Below the pieces are notes generated by a model, which saw only the letters and a list, made by a program, of their open reading frames with translations, did no database searches and was not told the DNA's origin. Position numbers and translations under genes: made by a program. Positions 1 to 6,447 of a DNA stretch of 10,740 bases are shown here, piece by piece. Within the stretch, counting starts at the first letter, position 1. Each line of letters opens with the position of its first letter. The stretch covers positions 1 through 10,740 of the forward strand of contig CAIODK010000195.1 in assembly GCA_903856995.1 (NCBI GenBank), read 5' to 3'. The DNA is from an uncultured Burkholderiales bacterium (lineage in GTDB: Bacteria; Pseudomonadota; Gammaproteobacteria; Burkholderiales; Burkholderiaceae_C).

Positions 1-1883
1 CTGACACGTGCACGCTGCGTTTTTTCAGTTTCTACCCATCCCAACAAAAAGCTTTGGCGGTGGGCAATCGCCTGCGTTTGCGCGGAGAGGTGAAGGGTGG
101 CTTCATGGGGCGAACCATGATGCACCCCAGCTTTCACATGGCGGGCGGCGAGCTGCCCCAAGCGCTCACGCCGGTGTACCCCACATCGGCGGGTTTGCCG
201 CAGGTGTATTTGCGCAAGGCGGTGCACAGCGGGCTGGTGCATGCAGCGCGCCATGGCGCGTTTGTGGAGACCATTCCACCCGAGCACATTCCGCGCTCCG
301 CGATGAGTGCTGGCGCGAAAGCGTGGAGCCTAGAGCAGTCGCTGCACTTCTTGCACCACCCCACGCCCGATGTGTCGCTGGTGCAGCTGGAAGACCGCAC
401 GCACCCTGCATGGCAGCGCCTCAAGGCAGAAGAGTTGCTGGCGCAGCAGTTGTCGCAGTTGCAATCTAAACGCGCACGTGATGAGCTGCGCGCGCCGGCA
501 TTGGTGCTGAAAAAAGGCGGTCTGCACGAGCAGCTATTGGGCGTGCTGCCTTTTGGCTTGACGGGCGCACAGCGCCGCGTGGGCGAAGAGATTGCGCTGG
601 ACCTGATGCGCCAAGTGCCCATGCACCGGTTACTCCAAGGTGATGTGGGCTCAGGCAAAACGGTGGTGGCGGCACTGGCTGGCGCTGTGGCCATGGACGG
701 CGGCTGGCAGTGTGCGCTGATGGCCCCCACAGAAATTTTGGCAGAGCAACACTTTCGCAAGCTCATTGGCTGGTTAGAGCCCTTGCTCACGCCGCTGGGC
801 AAGCGTGTGGCGTGGCTGACGGGTAGTCAAAAGAAAAAGGAACGCACCGAAATGTTGGGTCTGATTGCCAGCGGCGAGGCTGCCTTGGTGGTGGGCACAC
901 ATGCGGTGATTCAGGAGCAGGTGCAGTTCAAAAATTTGGCGCTGGCCATCATCGACGAGCAACACCGCTTTGGTGTGGCGCAGCGGTTGGCGTTGCGCGA
1001 GAAGATGCTCAACCACGACGGCATGCCAGAGCAAGAGCCGCACATGCTGATGATGAGCGCCACGCCCATCCCTCGCACCTTGGCGATGAGCTATTACGCC
1101 GACTTGGATGTGTCCACGCTCGATGAGTTGCCGCCAGGCCGCACGCCGGTGGTGACCAAGCTGGTGTCGGAGTCGCGACGAGATGAGTTGATTGAACGCA
1201 TCCGCCACCAGTTGGAGGAAGGGCGTCAGGTGTATTGGGTGTGCCCGCTGATTGAGGAGAGCGAAGCGCTCGACCTGACCAATGCAACCGAAACCCATGC
1301 CTTGCTGCTGGAGGCGCTCAACCCGCCGGGTGCAACGCCTGTGCTGGTGGGCCTGCTGCATTCGCGCATGCCGCCAGCCGACAAAAAAGCAGTGATGGCC
1401 CAGTTTGAGAGCGGGGCGATGGGTGTGCTGGTCAGCACCACCGTGATTGAGGTGGGCGTGGATGTGCCCAACGCGTCGCTGATGGTGATTGAGCATGCCG
1501 AGCGTTTTGGCCTGAGCCAGTTGCACCAGTTGCGCGGACGTGTCGGGCGCGGCGCGGCGGCATCGGCTTGCGTGTTGATGTACGCCACGGGCGAGAGTGG
1601 GCGCGTGAGCGAGACCGCACGCGAGCGCCTGCGCGCGATGGTGGAAACCTCGGACGGTTTTGAGATTGCACGGCGTGACTTAGAAATTCGCGGACCCGGT
1701 GAGTTCTTAGGGGCGCGTCAATCGGGCGCTGCATTGCTGCGCTTTGCGGACTTGATGGAAGACGGCGAGTTGCTGCAATGGGCCCGAGAGTTGGCCCCGT
1801 TGATGCTCGACATTTACCCAGACTTGGCCGAGCGGCATGTGAGTCGCTGGTTGGGTGGAAAATCAGACTTCTTGAAGGCCTAA
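1..1883 (+). CDS. recG: ATP-dependent DNA helicase RecG (5' end outside window)
   Basis: RecG is a superfamily 2 helicase that remodels stalled replication forks and branch-migrates Holliday junctions. The frame is open from base 3 with no stop, and the first residues (around LRFFQFLPIP, then RLRLRGEVKGGFMGR) match the wedge domain that grips the junction. The gene therefore begins upstream of the window; the 626 residues seen, against about 690 in E. coli, suggest that roughly 70-110 N-terminal residues are missing. Helicase motifs appear in order: Walker A GDVGSGKT at 639-662, MAPTEILAEQH near 719-751, Walker B DEQH at 954-965, MSATPIPRT at 1053-1079, and arginine-finger motif QLRGRVGRG at 1527-1553. 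The C-terminal translocation region ends in HVSRWLGGKSDFLKA, as expected for the family. A start at TTG 54 would delete part of the wedge domain and is not credible. oxyR follows 15 bases after the stop, probably co-transcribed. Confidence 0.96.
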   Translation, partial: DTCTLRFFSFYPSQQKALAVGNRLRLRGEVKGGFMGRTMMHPSFHMAGGELPQALTPVYPTSAGLPQVYLRKAVHSGLVHAARHGAFVETIPPEHIPRSAMSAGAKAWSLEQSLHFLHHPTPDVSLVQLEDRTHPAWQRLKAEELLAQQLSQLQSKRARDELRAPALVLKKGGLHEQLLGVLPFGLTGAQRRVGEEIALDLMRQVPMHRLLQGDVGSGKTVVAALAGAVAMDGGWQCALMAPTEILAEQHFRKLIGWLEPLLTPLGKRVAWLTGSQKKKERTEMLGLIASGEAALVVGTHAVIQEQVQFKNLALAIIDEQHRFGVAQRLALREKMLNHDGMPEQEPHMLMMSATPIPRTLAMSYYADLDVSTLDELPPGRTPVVTKLVSESRRDELIERIRHQLEEGRQVYWVCPLIEESEALDLTNATETHALLLEALNPPGATPVLVGLLHSRMPPADKKAVMAQFESGAMGVLVSTTVIEVGVDVPNASLMVIEHAERFGLSQLHQLRGRVGRGAAASACVLMYATGESGRVSETARERLRAMVETSDGFEIARRDLEIRGPGEFLGARQSGAALLRFADLMEDGELLQWARELAPLMLDIYPDLAERHVSRWLGGKSDFLKA

Positions 1884-1898
1884 CCCATTTAAAAGCGC

Positions 1899-2864
1899 AT
1901 GACCCTCACCGAACTCAAATACATCGTGGCCGTGGCCCGAGAAAAGCACTTTGGCCGCGCGGCCGATGCCTGCTTTGTGTCGCAGCCCACCTTGTCCGTA
2001 GCCATCAAAAAACTCGAAGAAGAGCTGGATGTCAAACTGTTCGAACGCAGTGCCAGCGAGGTCTCTGTCACGCCTTTGGGCGATGAGATCGTGCGTCAAG
2101 CGCAAAGCGTGTTGGAGCAGGCGGCCAATATCAAAGAAATTGCTAAACGCGGCAAAGACCCGCTGGCTGGCCCGCTCAAGCTGGGTGTGATCTACACGAT
2201 CGGCCCGTATCTGCTGCCGAGCTTGGTGCGTCAAGCGATTGCCAGAACGCCCCAAATGCCGTTGATGCTGCAAGAAAACTTCACGGTCAAGCTGCTTGAA
2301 ATGTTGCGCACGGGCGAGATTGATTGCGCCATCATGGCCGAACCTTTTCCAGACACCGGACTGGCGACTGCGCCGCTGTATGACGAGCCTTTTATGGCGG
2401 CGGTGCCCAGCAACCACCCGCTGTCACTTTTGACGCAGGTGAGTGCGGCCGAGTTGAAAAGCGAAACCATGCTGCTGCTTGGCAATGGGCATTGTTTTCG
2501 CGACCATGTATTGGAGGTGTGCCCCGAGTTCGCTCGTTTCTCGAGCAATGCTGCGGGCATTCAAAAGAGTTTCGAAGGCTCGTCCCTCGAGACCATCAAA
2601 CACATGGTGGCTGCCGGTATGGGTGTGACCTTGGTGCCTCGCTTGAGCGTCCCTAAAGAGGCCTTGGGCACGCAGGTCAAGCGCAAGAAGAGCGAGGAAA
2701 CGTATGTGCGTTACCTGCCCATCGCAGACGAGGCTGGCGGCCAGCCGCCGACGCGTCGGGTGGTGTTGGCGTGGCGTCGAAGCTTTACGCGCTACGAGGC
2801 GATTGCTGCCTTGCGTAACGCCATCTACGCCTGTGAGCTGCCCGGTGTGCAGCGTTTGTCGTGA
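1899..2864 (+). CDS. oxyR: Hydrogen peroxide-sensing LysR-type regulator OxyR
   Basis: A 321-residue LysR-type transcription factor. The N-terminal winged helix-turn-helix is at about residues 1-60 (HFGRAADACFVSQPTLSVAI, then KKLEEELDVKLFERS), followed by the linker helix and the two-lobed effector domain. The assignment to OxyR rather than another LysR protein rests on the redox pair in GHCFRDHVLEVC: the cysteines fall at residues 199 and 208, the same numbers as the peroxide-reactive pair of E. coli OxyR. By family knowledge, H2O2 forms a disulfide between them and the tetramer then activates catalase and alkyl hydroperoxide reductase genes. It is about 16 residues longer than the E. coli protein, mainly at the C terminus. 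No strong Shine-Dalgarno is visible before the ATG. The gene sits between recG and ubiA on the same strand with gaps of 15 and 9 bases, so translation may depend on upstream readthrough. Confidence 0.95.
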   Translation: MTLTELKYIVAVAREKHFGRAADACFVSQPTLSVAIKKLEEELDVKLFERSASEVSVTPLGDEIVRQAQSVLEQAANIKEIAKRGKDPLAGPLKLGVIYTIGPYLLPSLVRQAIARTPQMPLMLQENFTVKLLEMLRTGEIDCAIMAEPFPDTGLATAPLYDEPFMAAVPSNHPLSLLTQVSAAELKSETMLLLGNGHCFRDHVLEVCPEFARFSSNAAGIQKSFEGSSLETIKHMVAAGMGVTLVPRLSVPKEALGTQVKRKKSEETYVRYLPIADEAGGQPPTRRVVLAWRRSFTRYEAIAALRNAIYACELPGVQRLS

Positions 2865-2873
2865 GTTGATGTG

Positions 2874-3776
2874 ATGCGAGAACGTTTGGGTCTATATCTG
2901 GATTTGATTCGATGGAACCGCCCTGCAGGTTGGTTGCTGTTGCTTTGGCCATCGCTGGCGGCCTTGTGGGTGGCAGCGGGCGGGTGGCCCGGGTGGCATT
3001 TGTTGGCGGTGTTTGTGTTGGGGACCATCCTGATGCGCAGTGCAGGGTGTTGCATCAACGATGTGGCGGATCGGCACTTTGACCGCCATGTCAAACGCAC
3101 GGCGGGGCGTCCCGTCACACGTGGCGCGGTGTCTGTCCGCGAGGCTTTGTGGGTGGGCGCTGTGCTGGCGCTGATGGCGTTTGGCTTGGTGCTCACCACC
3201 AACCCCGCCGTTGTGGCGTGGTCGTTTGCCGGCTTGGCCGTGACCTTGATTTACCCCTATGCCAAGCGCCATGTCTCCATGCCGCAAGCCGTGTTGGGCG
3301 TGGCGTTTAGTTTTGGCATTCCCTTGGCGTTTGTGGCGGTGGGTGGGGTCAGTTTGACTTGGCAAGACATCGGTTGGGAGCCCTTGGCGTATGCGGTGCC
3401 CCTGCGAGCCTGGGGTTTGATGGCGTTTAATTTGTTCTGGGTTTTGGCCTATGACACCGAATACGCGATGGTGGACAGGGATGACGATTTGCGCATCGGC
3501 ATGAAGACCTCAGCCATCACGCTGGGTCGCTATGACGTGGCGGCCATCATGGCGTTTTACGCGACCTTCTTAGTCGGCTGGTGCGTGCTGCTTTTGCCGG
3601 CGGATTTGGGTTGGTCGTGGTGGGCTGCTTTGGCGCTGGCCACAGCGCAGGCCCTGTGGCATGGCGTTCTCATCAAAGACCGCTTGCGTGAGGGGTGTTT
3701 CAGGGCTTTTCGGCTCAACCATTGGCTGGGAGCAACGGTGTTTGTTGGCGTGGCTGCGGGCTATGCCCTGCATTGA
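2874..3776 (+). CDS. ubiA: 4-hydroxybenzoate polyprenyltransferase UbiA
   Basis: UbiA attaches the polyprenyl chain to 4-hydroxybenzoate in ubiquinone synthesis, in the inner membrane. The protein is about 300 residues and very hydrophobic, with several evident membrane helices. The first Asp-rich motif, CCINDVADRHFDRH, lies at about residues 59-72 (N62, D63, D66, D70); the second, YDTEYAMVDRDDD, at about 193-205. These bind the Mg-diphosphate of the prenyl donor. The N-terminal LIRWNRPAGWLLLLWPSLAAL is typical of the bacterial UbiA family rather than of the heme or menaquinone enzymes. I chose ATG 2874; an in-frame GTG immediately before it at 2871 would add one residue and cannot be excluded. 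The start is 9 bases past the oxyR stop, with only a weak ribosome site. A strong terminator follows, so this is probably the last gene of the recG-oxyR-ubiA unit. No chorismate lyase gene is seen next to it. Confidence 0.95.
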   Translation: MRERLGLYLDLIRWNRPAGWLLLLWPSLAALWVAAGGWPGWHLLAVFVLGTILMRSAGCCINDVADRHFDRHVKRTAGRPVTRGAVSVREALWVGAVLALMAFGLVLTTNPAVVAWSFAGLAVTLIYPYAKRHVSMPQAVLGVAFSFGIPLAFVAVGGVSLTWQDIGWEPLAYAVPLRAWGLMAFNLFWVLAYDTEYAMVDRDDDLRIGMKTSAITLGRYDVAAIMAFYATFLVGWCVLLLPADLGWSWWAALALATAQALWHGVLIKDRLREGCFRAFRLNHWLGATVFVGVAAGYALH

Positions 3777-3800
3777 GTGTGTGTTCACGCGATAGGCATG

Positions 3801-3839
3801 AAAAAAGCGCTTGGGCGAATGCCGCAAGCGCTTTTTTTT
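3801..3839. terminator. Bidirectional intrinsic terminator between ubiA and the small exported-protein gene
   Basis: A 13-base perfect inverted repeat: left arm AAAAAAGCGCTTG at 3801-3813, right arm CAAGCGCTTTTTT at 3825-3837. The intervening bases can extend the stem (GGC 3814-3816 with GCC 3821-3823, loop GAAT, one bulged G). On the + strand the stem ends in a run of eight T; on the - strand the mirrored A run gives six U. It lies between convergent genes, 24 bases past the ubiA stop and 19 bases past the end of the - strand gene, so it can end both transcripts. Confidence 0.93.
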
Positions 3840-3858
3840 GAAGCTCTAAGCGCTTGGC

Positions 3859-4080
3859 TTAGTGAGCTTTGGTCTTTTTAGACTTTTTCTTTTTGAGTTT
3901 CTTTTTCTTGGCTTTTTTAGCGGCCTTCTTGGTGGCTGCATGATCTGTGTTGGTCACAGAGGGGGCCGCTTGGTCAGGCTGGGCCACAGGCGCAGCAGGG
4001 ACGGCAGGGGCTTGGGCCAGAGTTGTCAGTGGCATCGCCAAGGCGGCGGCTGACAAAAGAGAGATCAGAAGTTTGTTCAT
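3859..4080 (-). CDS. Small exported lysine-rich protein of unknown function
   Basis: A 73-residue protein I do not recognise as a named family. Residues 1-23 look like a Sec signal peptide: MNK, a hydrophobic core rich in Leu and Ala, then LTTLAQA with a likely cleavage after AQA. Residues about 24-50 are Ala/Pro-rich and low in complexity. Residues about 51-73 are almost entirely Lys and Ala, giving an extremely basic tail. The mature product would be a short, positively charged, probably unstructured periplasmic peptide. Its composition resembles acid-shock-type Ala/Lys-rich small proteins, but that is only an analogy. It is downstream of proC on the same strand (61-base gap) and convergent to ubiA, with a strong terminator after it. 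No Shine-Dalgarno is seen before the ATG, and a promoter-like -10 lies only 10 bases upstream. A + strand frame over the same bases has no family features and is taken as a shadow. Confidence 0.72.
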   Translation of the reverse strand: MNKLLISLLSAAALAMPLTTLAQAPAVPAAPVAQPDQAAPSVTNTDHAATKKAAKKAKKKKLKKKKSKKTKAH

Positions 4081-4090
4081 GGATGCAAAA

Positions 4091-4120
4091 GTTATAAAAA
4101 ATCAACGGACGTATTGTCTC
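4091..4120 (-). promoter_or_regulatory. Candidate promoter for the small exported-protein gene
   Basis: Read on the - strand, TATAAC (4091-4096) matches the -10 consensus at five of six positions, and GAGACA (4115-4120) matches the -35 at four of six, with an 18-base spacer. The -10 ends 10 bases before the ATG, so the transcript would start within a few bases of the start codon. This would fit the missing Shine-Dalgarno. The -35 is weak, and transcription from proC is an alternative. Confidence 0.4.
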
Positions 4121-4141
4121 ACCTCGAATGGTGGCTGACGC

Positions 4142-4972
4142 TTACGCGCCAAATTCATCGCCTAATTCGTGTGCGCGCTGCTGCGCGGCTTGGAGTGCGG
4201 TTTGGAAAAGCGCGCTCATGTGGGAGTTTTGCATGGAGGTGAGGGCTGCGTAGGTGGTGCCGCCTTTGGATGTCACGCGCTCACGCAGTACAGAAGGAGG
4301 CTCGGCAGCTGAATTGGCCAGATGAGAAGCGCCAACAAAGGTGCCAATAGCCAGTTGTGTGGCTTGTTCCGTACTCAGACCCATCTTGACGCCAGCTTCG
4401 ACCATGGACTCAATAAAAAAGAAAACATAGGCGGGGCCAGAGCCAGAAATGGCAGTGACGGCATCCAGCAAAGACTCATCGTTCACCCACAGCAACGCGC
4501 CCGTGGTGGCGACGACGGCTTCGATCCAAGCCTTGTCACTGGCAGTGACGGCGGTCCGTGCAAATAAGCCTGTTTGGCCTAAGCCTACCAGTGCGGGCGT
4601 ATTGGGCATGGCCCTGACAACGCGCTCCGTAGCAAGCCATTTGGCAATGCTGTCACTTCGAATGCCTGCGGCAACACTGAGATGCAGTGCGTTTTTTAGA
4701 AAATCCTGTGTTTGTAACGCGGCTTCTTTGAAGGTTTGGGGCTTGATGGCCCACACGACCAAGCCAGCATCCGAGAGCGTGGCATCGGCCTGAGCCAATA
4801 CAGCGACGCCAAATTGGGCCTGCAGACGATGACGGGCGTCCTCGAAGGGCTCGACCACACGGATGTGAGGTGCGGGCGTGCCCTGTTGAATGAGGCCGCC
4901 AATGATGGCGCTCGCCATGTTGCCGCCGCCAATGAATACAAGGGTTTGAGAGGGTTTGGAGGGTGTAGACAT
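4142..4972 (-). CDS. proC: Pyrroline-5-carboxylate reductase ProC
   Basis: ProC reduces 1-pyrroline-5-carboxylate to proline with NAD(P)H, the last step of proline synthesis in the cytoplasm. The 276-residue length is normal for the family. The N-terminal Rossmann fold carries LVFIGGGNMASAIIGG at residues 11-26, the conserved MPNTP is at 122-126, and the dimerisation domain carries AVTAISGSGPAYV at 171-183 and VTSKGGTT at 233-240, which together form the family signature. I chose the ATG at 4972. An in-frame ATG at 5041 would add 23 residues with no family resemblance and would run through the rightward ribosomal promoter, so it is rejected. The gene diverges from rplN across a 219-base region. 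No convincing promoter or terminator of its own was found; the 61 bases after its stop hold only a 4-bp hairpin without a U run, so readthrough into the next gene is possible. Confidence 0.96.
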   Translation of the reverse strand: MSTPSKPSQTLVFIGGGNMASAIIGGLIQQGTPAPHIRVVEPFEDARHRLQAQFGVAVLAQADATLSDAGLVVWAIKPQTFKEAALQTQDFLKNALHLSVAAGIRSDSIAKWLATERVVRAMPNTPALVGLGQTGLFARTAVTASDKAWIEAVVATTGALLWVNDESLLDAVTAISGSGPAYVFFFIESMVEAGVKMGLSTEQATQLAIGTFVGASHLANSAAEPPSVLRERVTSKGGTTYAALTSMQNSHMSALFQTALQAAQQRAHELGDEFGA

Positions 4973-5014
4973 AATCGAATTGTCGGTCAATCCAAAAAGA
5001 ATCGTAAAAATAGT

Positions 5015-5044
5015 TTGGCACGGACAGAAAATCCATGGCATAAT
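5015..5044 (+). promoter_or_regulatory. Promoter of the spc ribosomal protein operon
   Basis: TTGGCA (5015-5020) and CATAAT (5039-5044) each match the sigma-70 consensus at five of six positions. The spacer is 18 bases and ends in TGG, which gives an extended -10 TGn element. Transcription should begin near 5050-5052, leaving a leader of about 140 nt before rplN. Position and direction fit the first gene of a highly expressed operon. The upstream stretch at 4994-5012 is A-rich and could act as an UP element. Confidence 0.75.
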
Positions 5045-5050
5045 CTGCGG

Positions 5051-5082
5051 CTCCGCTCAAAAAAGCGGGGTTTATCTGCCCC
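5051..5082 (+). promoter_or_regulatory. 5'-terminal hairpin in the rplN leader with an alternative pairing
   Basis: CTCCGCT (5051-5057) pairs with AGCGGGG (5064-5070), seven pairs including one G-U, with loop CAAAAA. The GGGG at 5067-5070 could instead pair with CCCC at 5079-5082. The first stem would sit at the very 5' end of the mRNA predicted from the upstream promoter. It could stabilise the transcript or be a regulatory switch; the sequence does not decide this. Confidence 0.45.
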
Positions 5083-5191
5083 AAGTTGAAGCGTTGCGAG
5101 TGGTTCGCGATGTGGATGACGGGCCCAAGACTGATCGGTTCGGCGTATAGCGAAAGCTTTGCGAAGGCTGGTGCAAGTTGGGAATATTGAA
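5083..5191 (+). other. Remainder of the untranslated rplN leader
   Basis: These bases lie between the leader hairpin and rplN and encode no supported protein. Small potential stems are visible: GCGA 5096-5099 with TCGC 5105-5108, and a five-pair stem around AAAGCTTT (5150-5154 with 5158-5162). A GGGA at 5180-5183 lies 8 bases before the rplN ATG and is its likely ribosome site. An in-frame TTG at 5159 would add 11 residues to L14 that the family does not have, so it is not used. Confidence 0.5.
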
Positions 5192-5560
5192 ATGATCCAA
5201 ACTGAATCTCGGTTAGATGTCGCTGACAACACCGGCGCTAAGTCCGTTCTGTGCATTAAGGTGCTCGGCGGTTCTAAGCGTCGCTATGCAAGCGTTGGTG
5301 ACATCATCAAAGTGAGCATTAAAGAAGCCGCTCCGCGTGGCCGCGTCAAAAAAGGCGAGGTGTATAGCGCTGTTGTGGTCCGTACTGCCAAAGGCATCCG
5401 CCGCGGCGACGGTTCGCTCGTTAAATTCGATGGCAACGCAGCTGTGTTGCTGAATGCAAAGTTGGAGCCTATCGGCACCCGTATCTTCGGCCCAGTGACG
5501 CGCGAGTTGCGCACTGAGAAGTTCATGAAGATCGTGTCATTGGCTCCTGAAGTTCTGTAA
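5192..5560 (+). CDS. rplN: 50S ribosomal protein L14
   Basis: L14 binds 23S rRNA at the subunit interface and contributes to an intersubunit bridge with 16S rRNA. The product is 122 residues from ATG 5192, close to the E. coli length, beginning MIQTESRLDVADNTGAKSV and ending KIVSLAPEVL. The stretch RGDGSLVKFDGNAAVLLN and the following GTRIFGPVTREL are hallmark L14 sequence. It is the first gene of the spc operon, as in E. coli, but here no rpsQ lies upstream: proC diverges instead. rplX follows after 9 bases. Confidence 0.98.
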   Translation: MIQTESRLDVADNTGAKSVLCIKVLGGSKRRYASVGDIIKVSIKEAAPRGRVKKGEVYSAVVVRTAKGIRRGDGSLVKFDGNAAVLLNAKLEPIGTRIFGPVTRELRTEKFMKIVSLAPEVL

Positions 5561-5569
5561 GGGCGCGTA

Positions 5570-5890
5570 ATGAATAAGATTCGCAAAGGCGACCAAGTCA
5601 TCATCCTTACCGGACGTGACAAAGGCAAGCGTGGCGTTGTATCGCTGCGTAAAGACGATAGTCATGTGGTGGTTGACGGTATTAACTTGGTGAAAAAACA
5701 CACCAAGCCAAACCCGATGGCTGGTACGCAAGGTGGCATCGTTGAAAAAACAATGCCAATCCATCAGTCCAACGTTGCAGTATTTAATGCTGCTTCTGGT
5801 AAGGCTGATCGTGTTGGCATCAAAGTCCTGGCAGACGGTAGCAAAGTGCGCGTCTACAAATCCAGTGGCGAAGAAATCAAGGCGGCATAA
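5570..5890 (+). CDS. rplX: 50S ribosomal protein L24
   Basis: L24 is an assembly initiator that binds the 5' region of 23S rRNA. The product is 106 residues. The N-terminal KOW motif is clear (KIRKGDQVIILTGRDKGKRG at residues 3-22), followed by VVDGINLVKKHTKPNP, typical of L24. A weak AAGGG overlaps the rplN stop region 6 bases before the ATG. The last codons of rplX supply the ribosome site for rplE, which starts only 2 bases after the rplX stop, so the two are likely translationally coupled. Confidence 0.98.
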   Translation: MNKIRKGDQVIILTGRDKGKRGVVSLRKDDSHVVVDGINLVKKHTKPNPMAGTQGGIVEKTMPIHQSNVAVFNAASGKADRVGIKVLADGSKVRVYKSSGEEIKAA

Positions 5891-5892
5891 AT

Positions 5893-6447
5893 ATGGCACG
5901 ACTTCAACAATTTTTCCGTGAAACAGTGGCGCCTGATTTGATCGCCAAGTTCGGTTACGCATCTCCCATGCAAGTTCCTCGTTTGACTAAGATCACGTTG
6001 AACATGGGTGTGAGCGAAGCTGTGGCTGACAAAAAAGTCATGGACAACGCTGTCAGCGACTTGACCAAAATCGCAGGCCAAAAGCCTGTGGTGACCAAGG
6101 CTAAAAAGCCAATCGCGGGTTTCAAAATCCGTGAAGGCCAGCCTATCGGTTGCATGGTGACTTTGCGTGGCGTTCAGATGTATGAATTCTTGGATCGTTT
6201 CGTGACCGTGGCTCTGCCTCGCGTTCGTGACTTTCGTGGCATCTCTGTTCGCGCTTTCGACGGCCGTGGTAACTACAACATCGGCGTGAAAGAGCAGATC
6301 ATTTTCCCTGAGATTGAGTACGACAAAGTCGACGCACTGCGCGGCCTCAATATCAGCATCACCACGACGGCCAAGACTGATGAAGAGTGCAAGGCGCTCC
6401 TCGCTGGTTTCCGTTTCCCGTTCAAGACAGAGGTGGCACGTGGCTAA
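5893..6447 (+). CDS. rplE: 50S ribosomal protein L5
   Basis: L5 binds 5S rRNA in the central protuberance and contacts P-site tRNA. The product is 184 residues. MQVPRLTKITLNMGV, the KPIAGFKIREGQPIGCMVTLRG block and RDFRGISVRAFDGRGNY are close to the E. coli protein throughout. Compared with the 179-residue E. coli L5, it carries a few extra C-terminal residues (TEVARG after FPFK). The bases encoding this tail contain the ribosome site and GTG start of rpsN, giving an 8-base gene overlap. The likely ribosome site for rplE is AAGG at 5879-5882, inside rplX. In E. coli, S8 represses the operon near the rplE start; whether it does here cannot be read by eye. Confidence 0.98.
   Translation: MARLQQFFRETVAPDLIAKFGYASPMQVPRLTKITLNMGVSEAVADKKVMDNAVSDLTKIAGQKPVVTKAKKPIAGFKIREGQPIGCMVTLRGVQMYEFLDRFVTVALPRVRDFRGISVRAFDGRGNYNIGVKEQIIFPEIEYDKVDALRGLNISITTTAKTDEECKALLAGFRFPFKTEVARG
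6429..6442 (+). promoter_or_regulatory. Ribosome binding site and GTG start of rpsN inside rplE
   Basis: AGAGG at 6429-6433 is followed by a 6-base spacer and GTG at 6440-6442. It lies within the last codons of rplE, whose stop is at 6445-6447. This site fixes the rpsN start and makes S14 initiation dependent on ribosomes finishing L5. Confidence 0.8.

Noticed and set aside
134..802. Long open frame on the - strand opposite recG
   Set aside because: It lies wholly over recG, has no recognisable domain, and is Ser/Cys/Pro-rich in the way expected of an antisense frame of a GC-rich gene.
774..1526. 250-codon open frame on the - strand opposite recG helicase motifs
   Set aside because: His/Gln/Arg-rich composition is typical of the antisense of this codon usage. 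The + strand has clear helicase motifs throughout.
1863..2417. 184-codon open frame on the - strand opposite oxyR
   Set aside because: It mirrors the codon pattern of oxyR, whose DNA-binding and effector domains are intact, and shows no family features.
3870..3930. Lysine AAA-AAG runs in the small - strand gene as a programmed frameshift site
   Set aside because: The A-runs are not in the phase of a good X XXY YYZ slippery heptamer with a following stem, and the zero frame ends normally.
3862..4138. Short + strand frames across the small-protein gene
   Set aside because: They lack a ribosome site and any signal or domain, while the - strand frame has a coherent signal peptide and a terminator after it.
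4973..5041. Upstream ATG extending ProC by 23 residues
   Set aside because: The extension has no ProC resemblance and would cross the spc promoter; the ATG at 4972 gives the usual family N terminus.
5159..5191. TTG start adding 11 residues to L14
   Set aside because: L14 starts at MIQ in the family and GGGA lies at suitable distance before ATG 5192.
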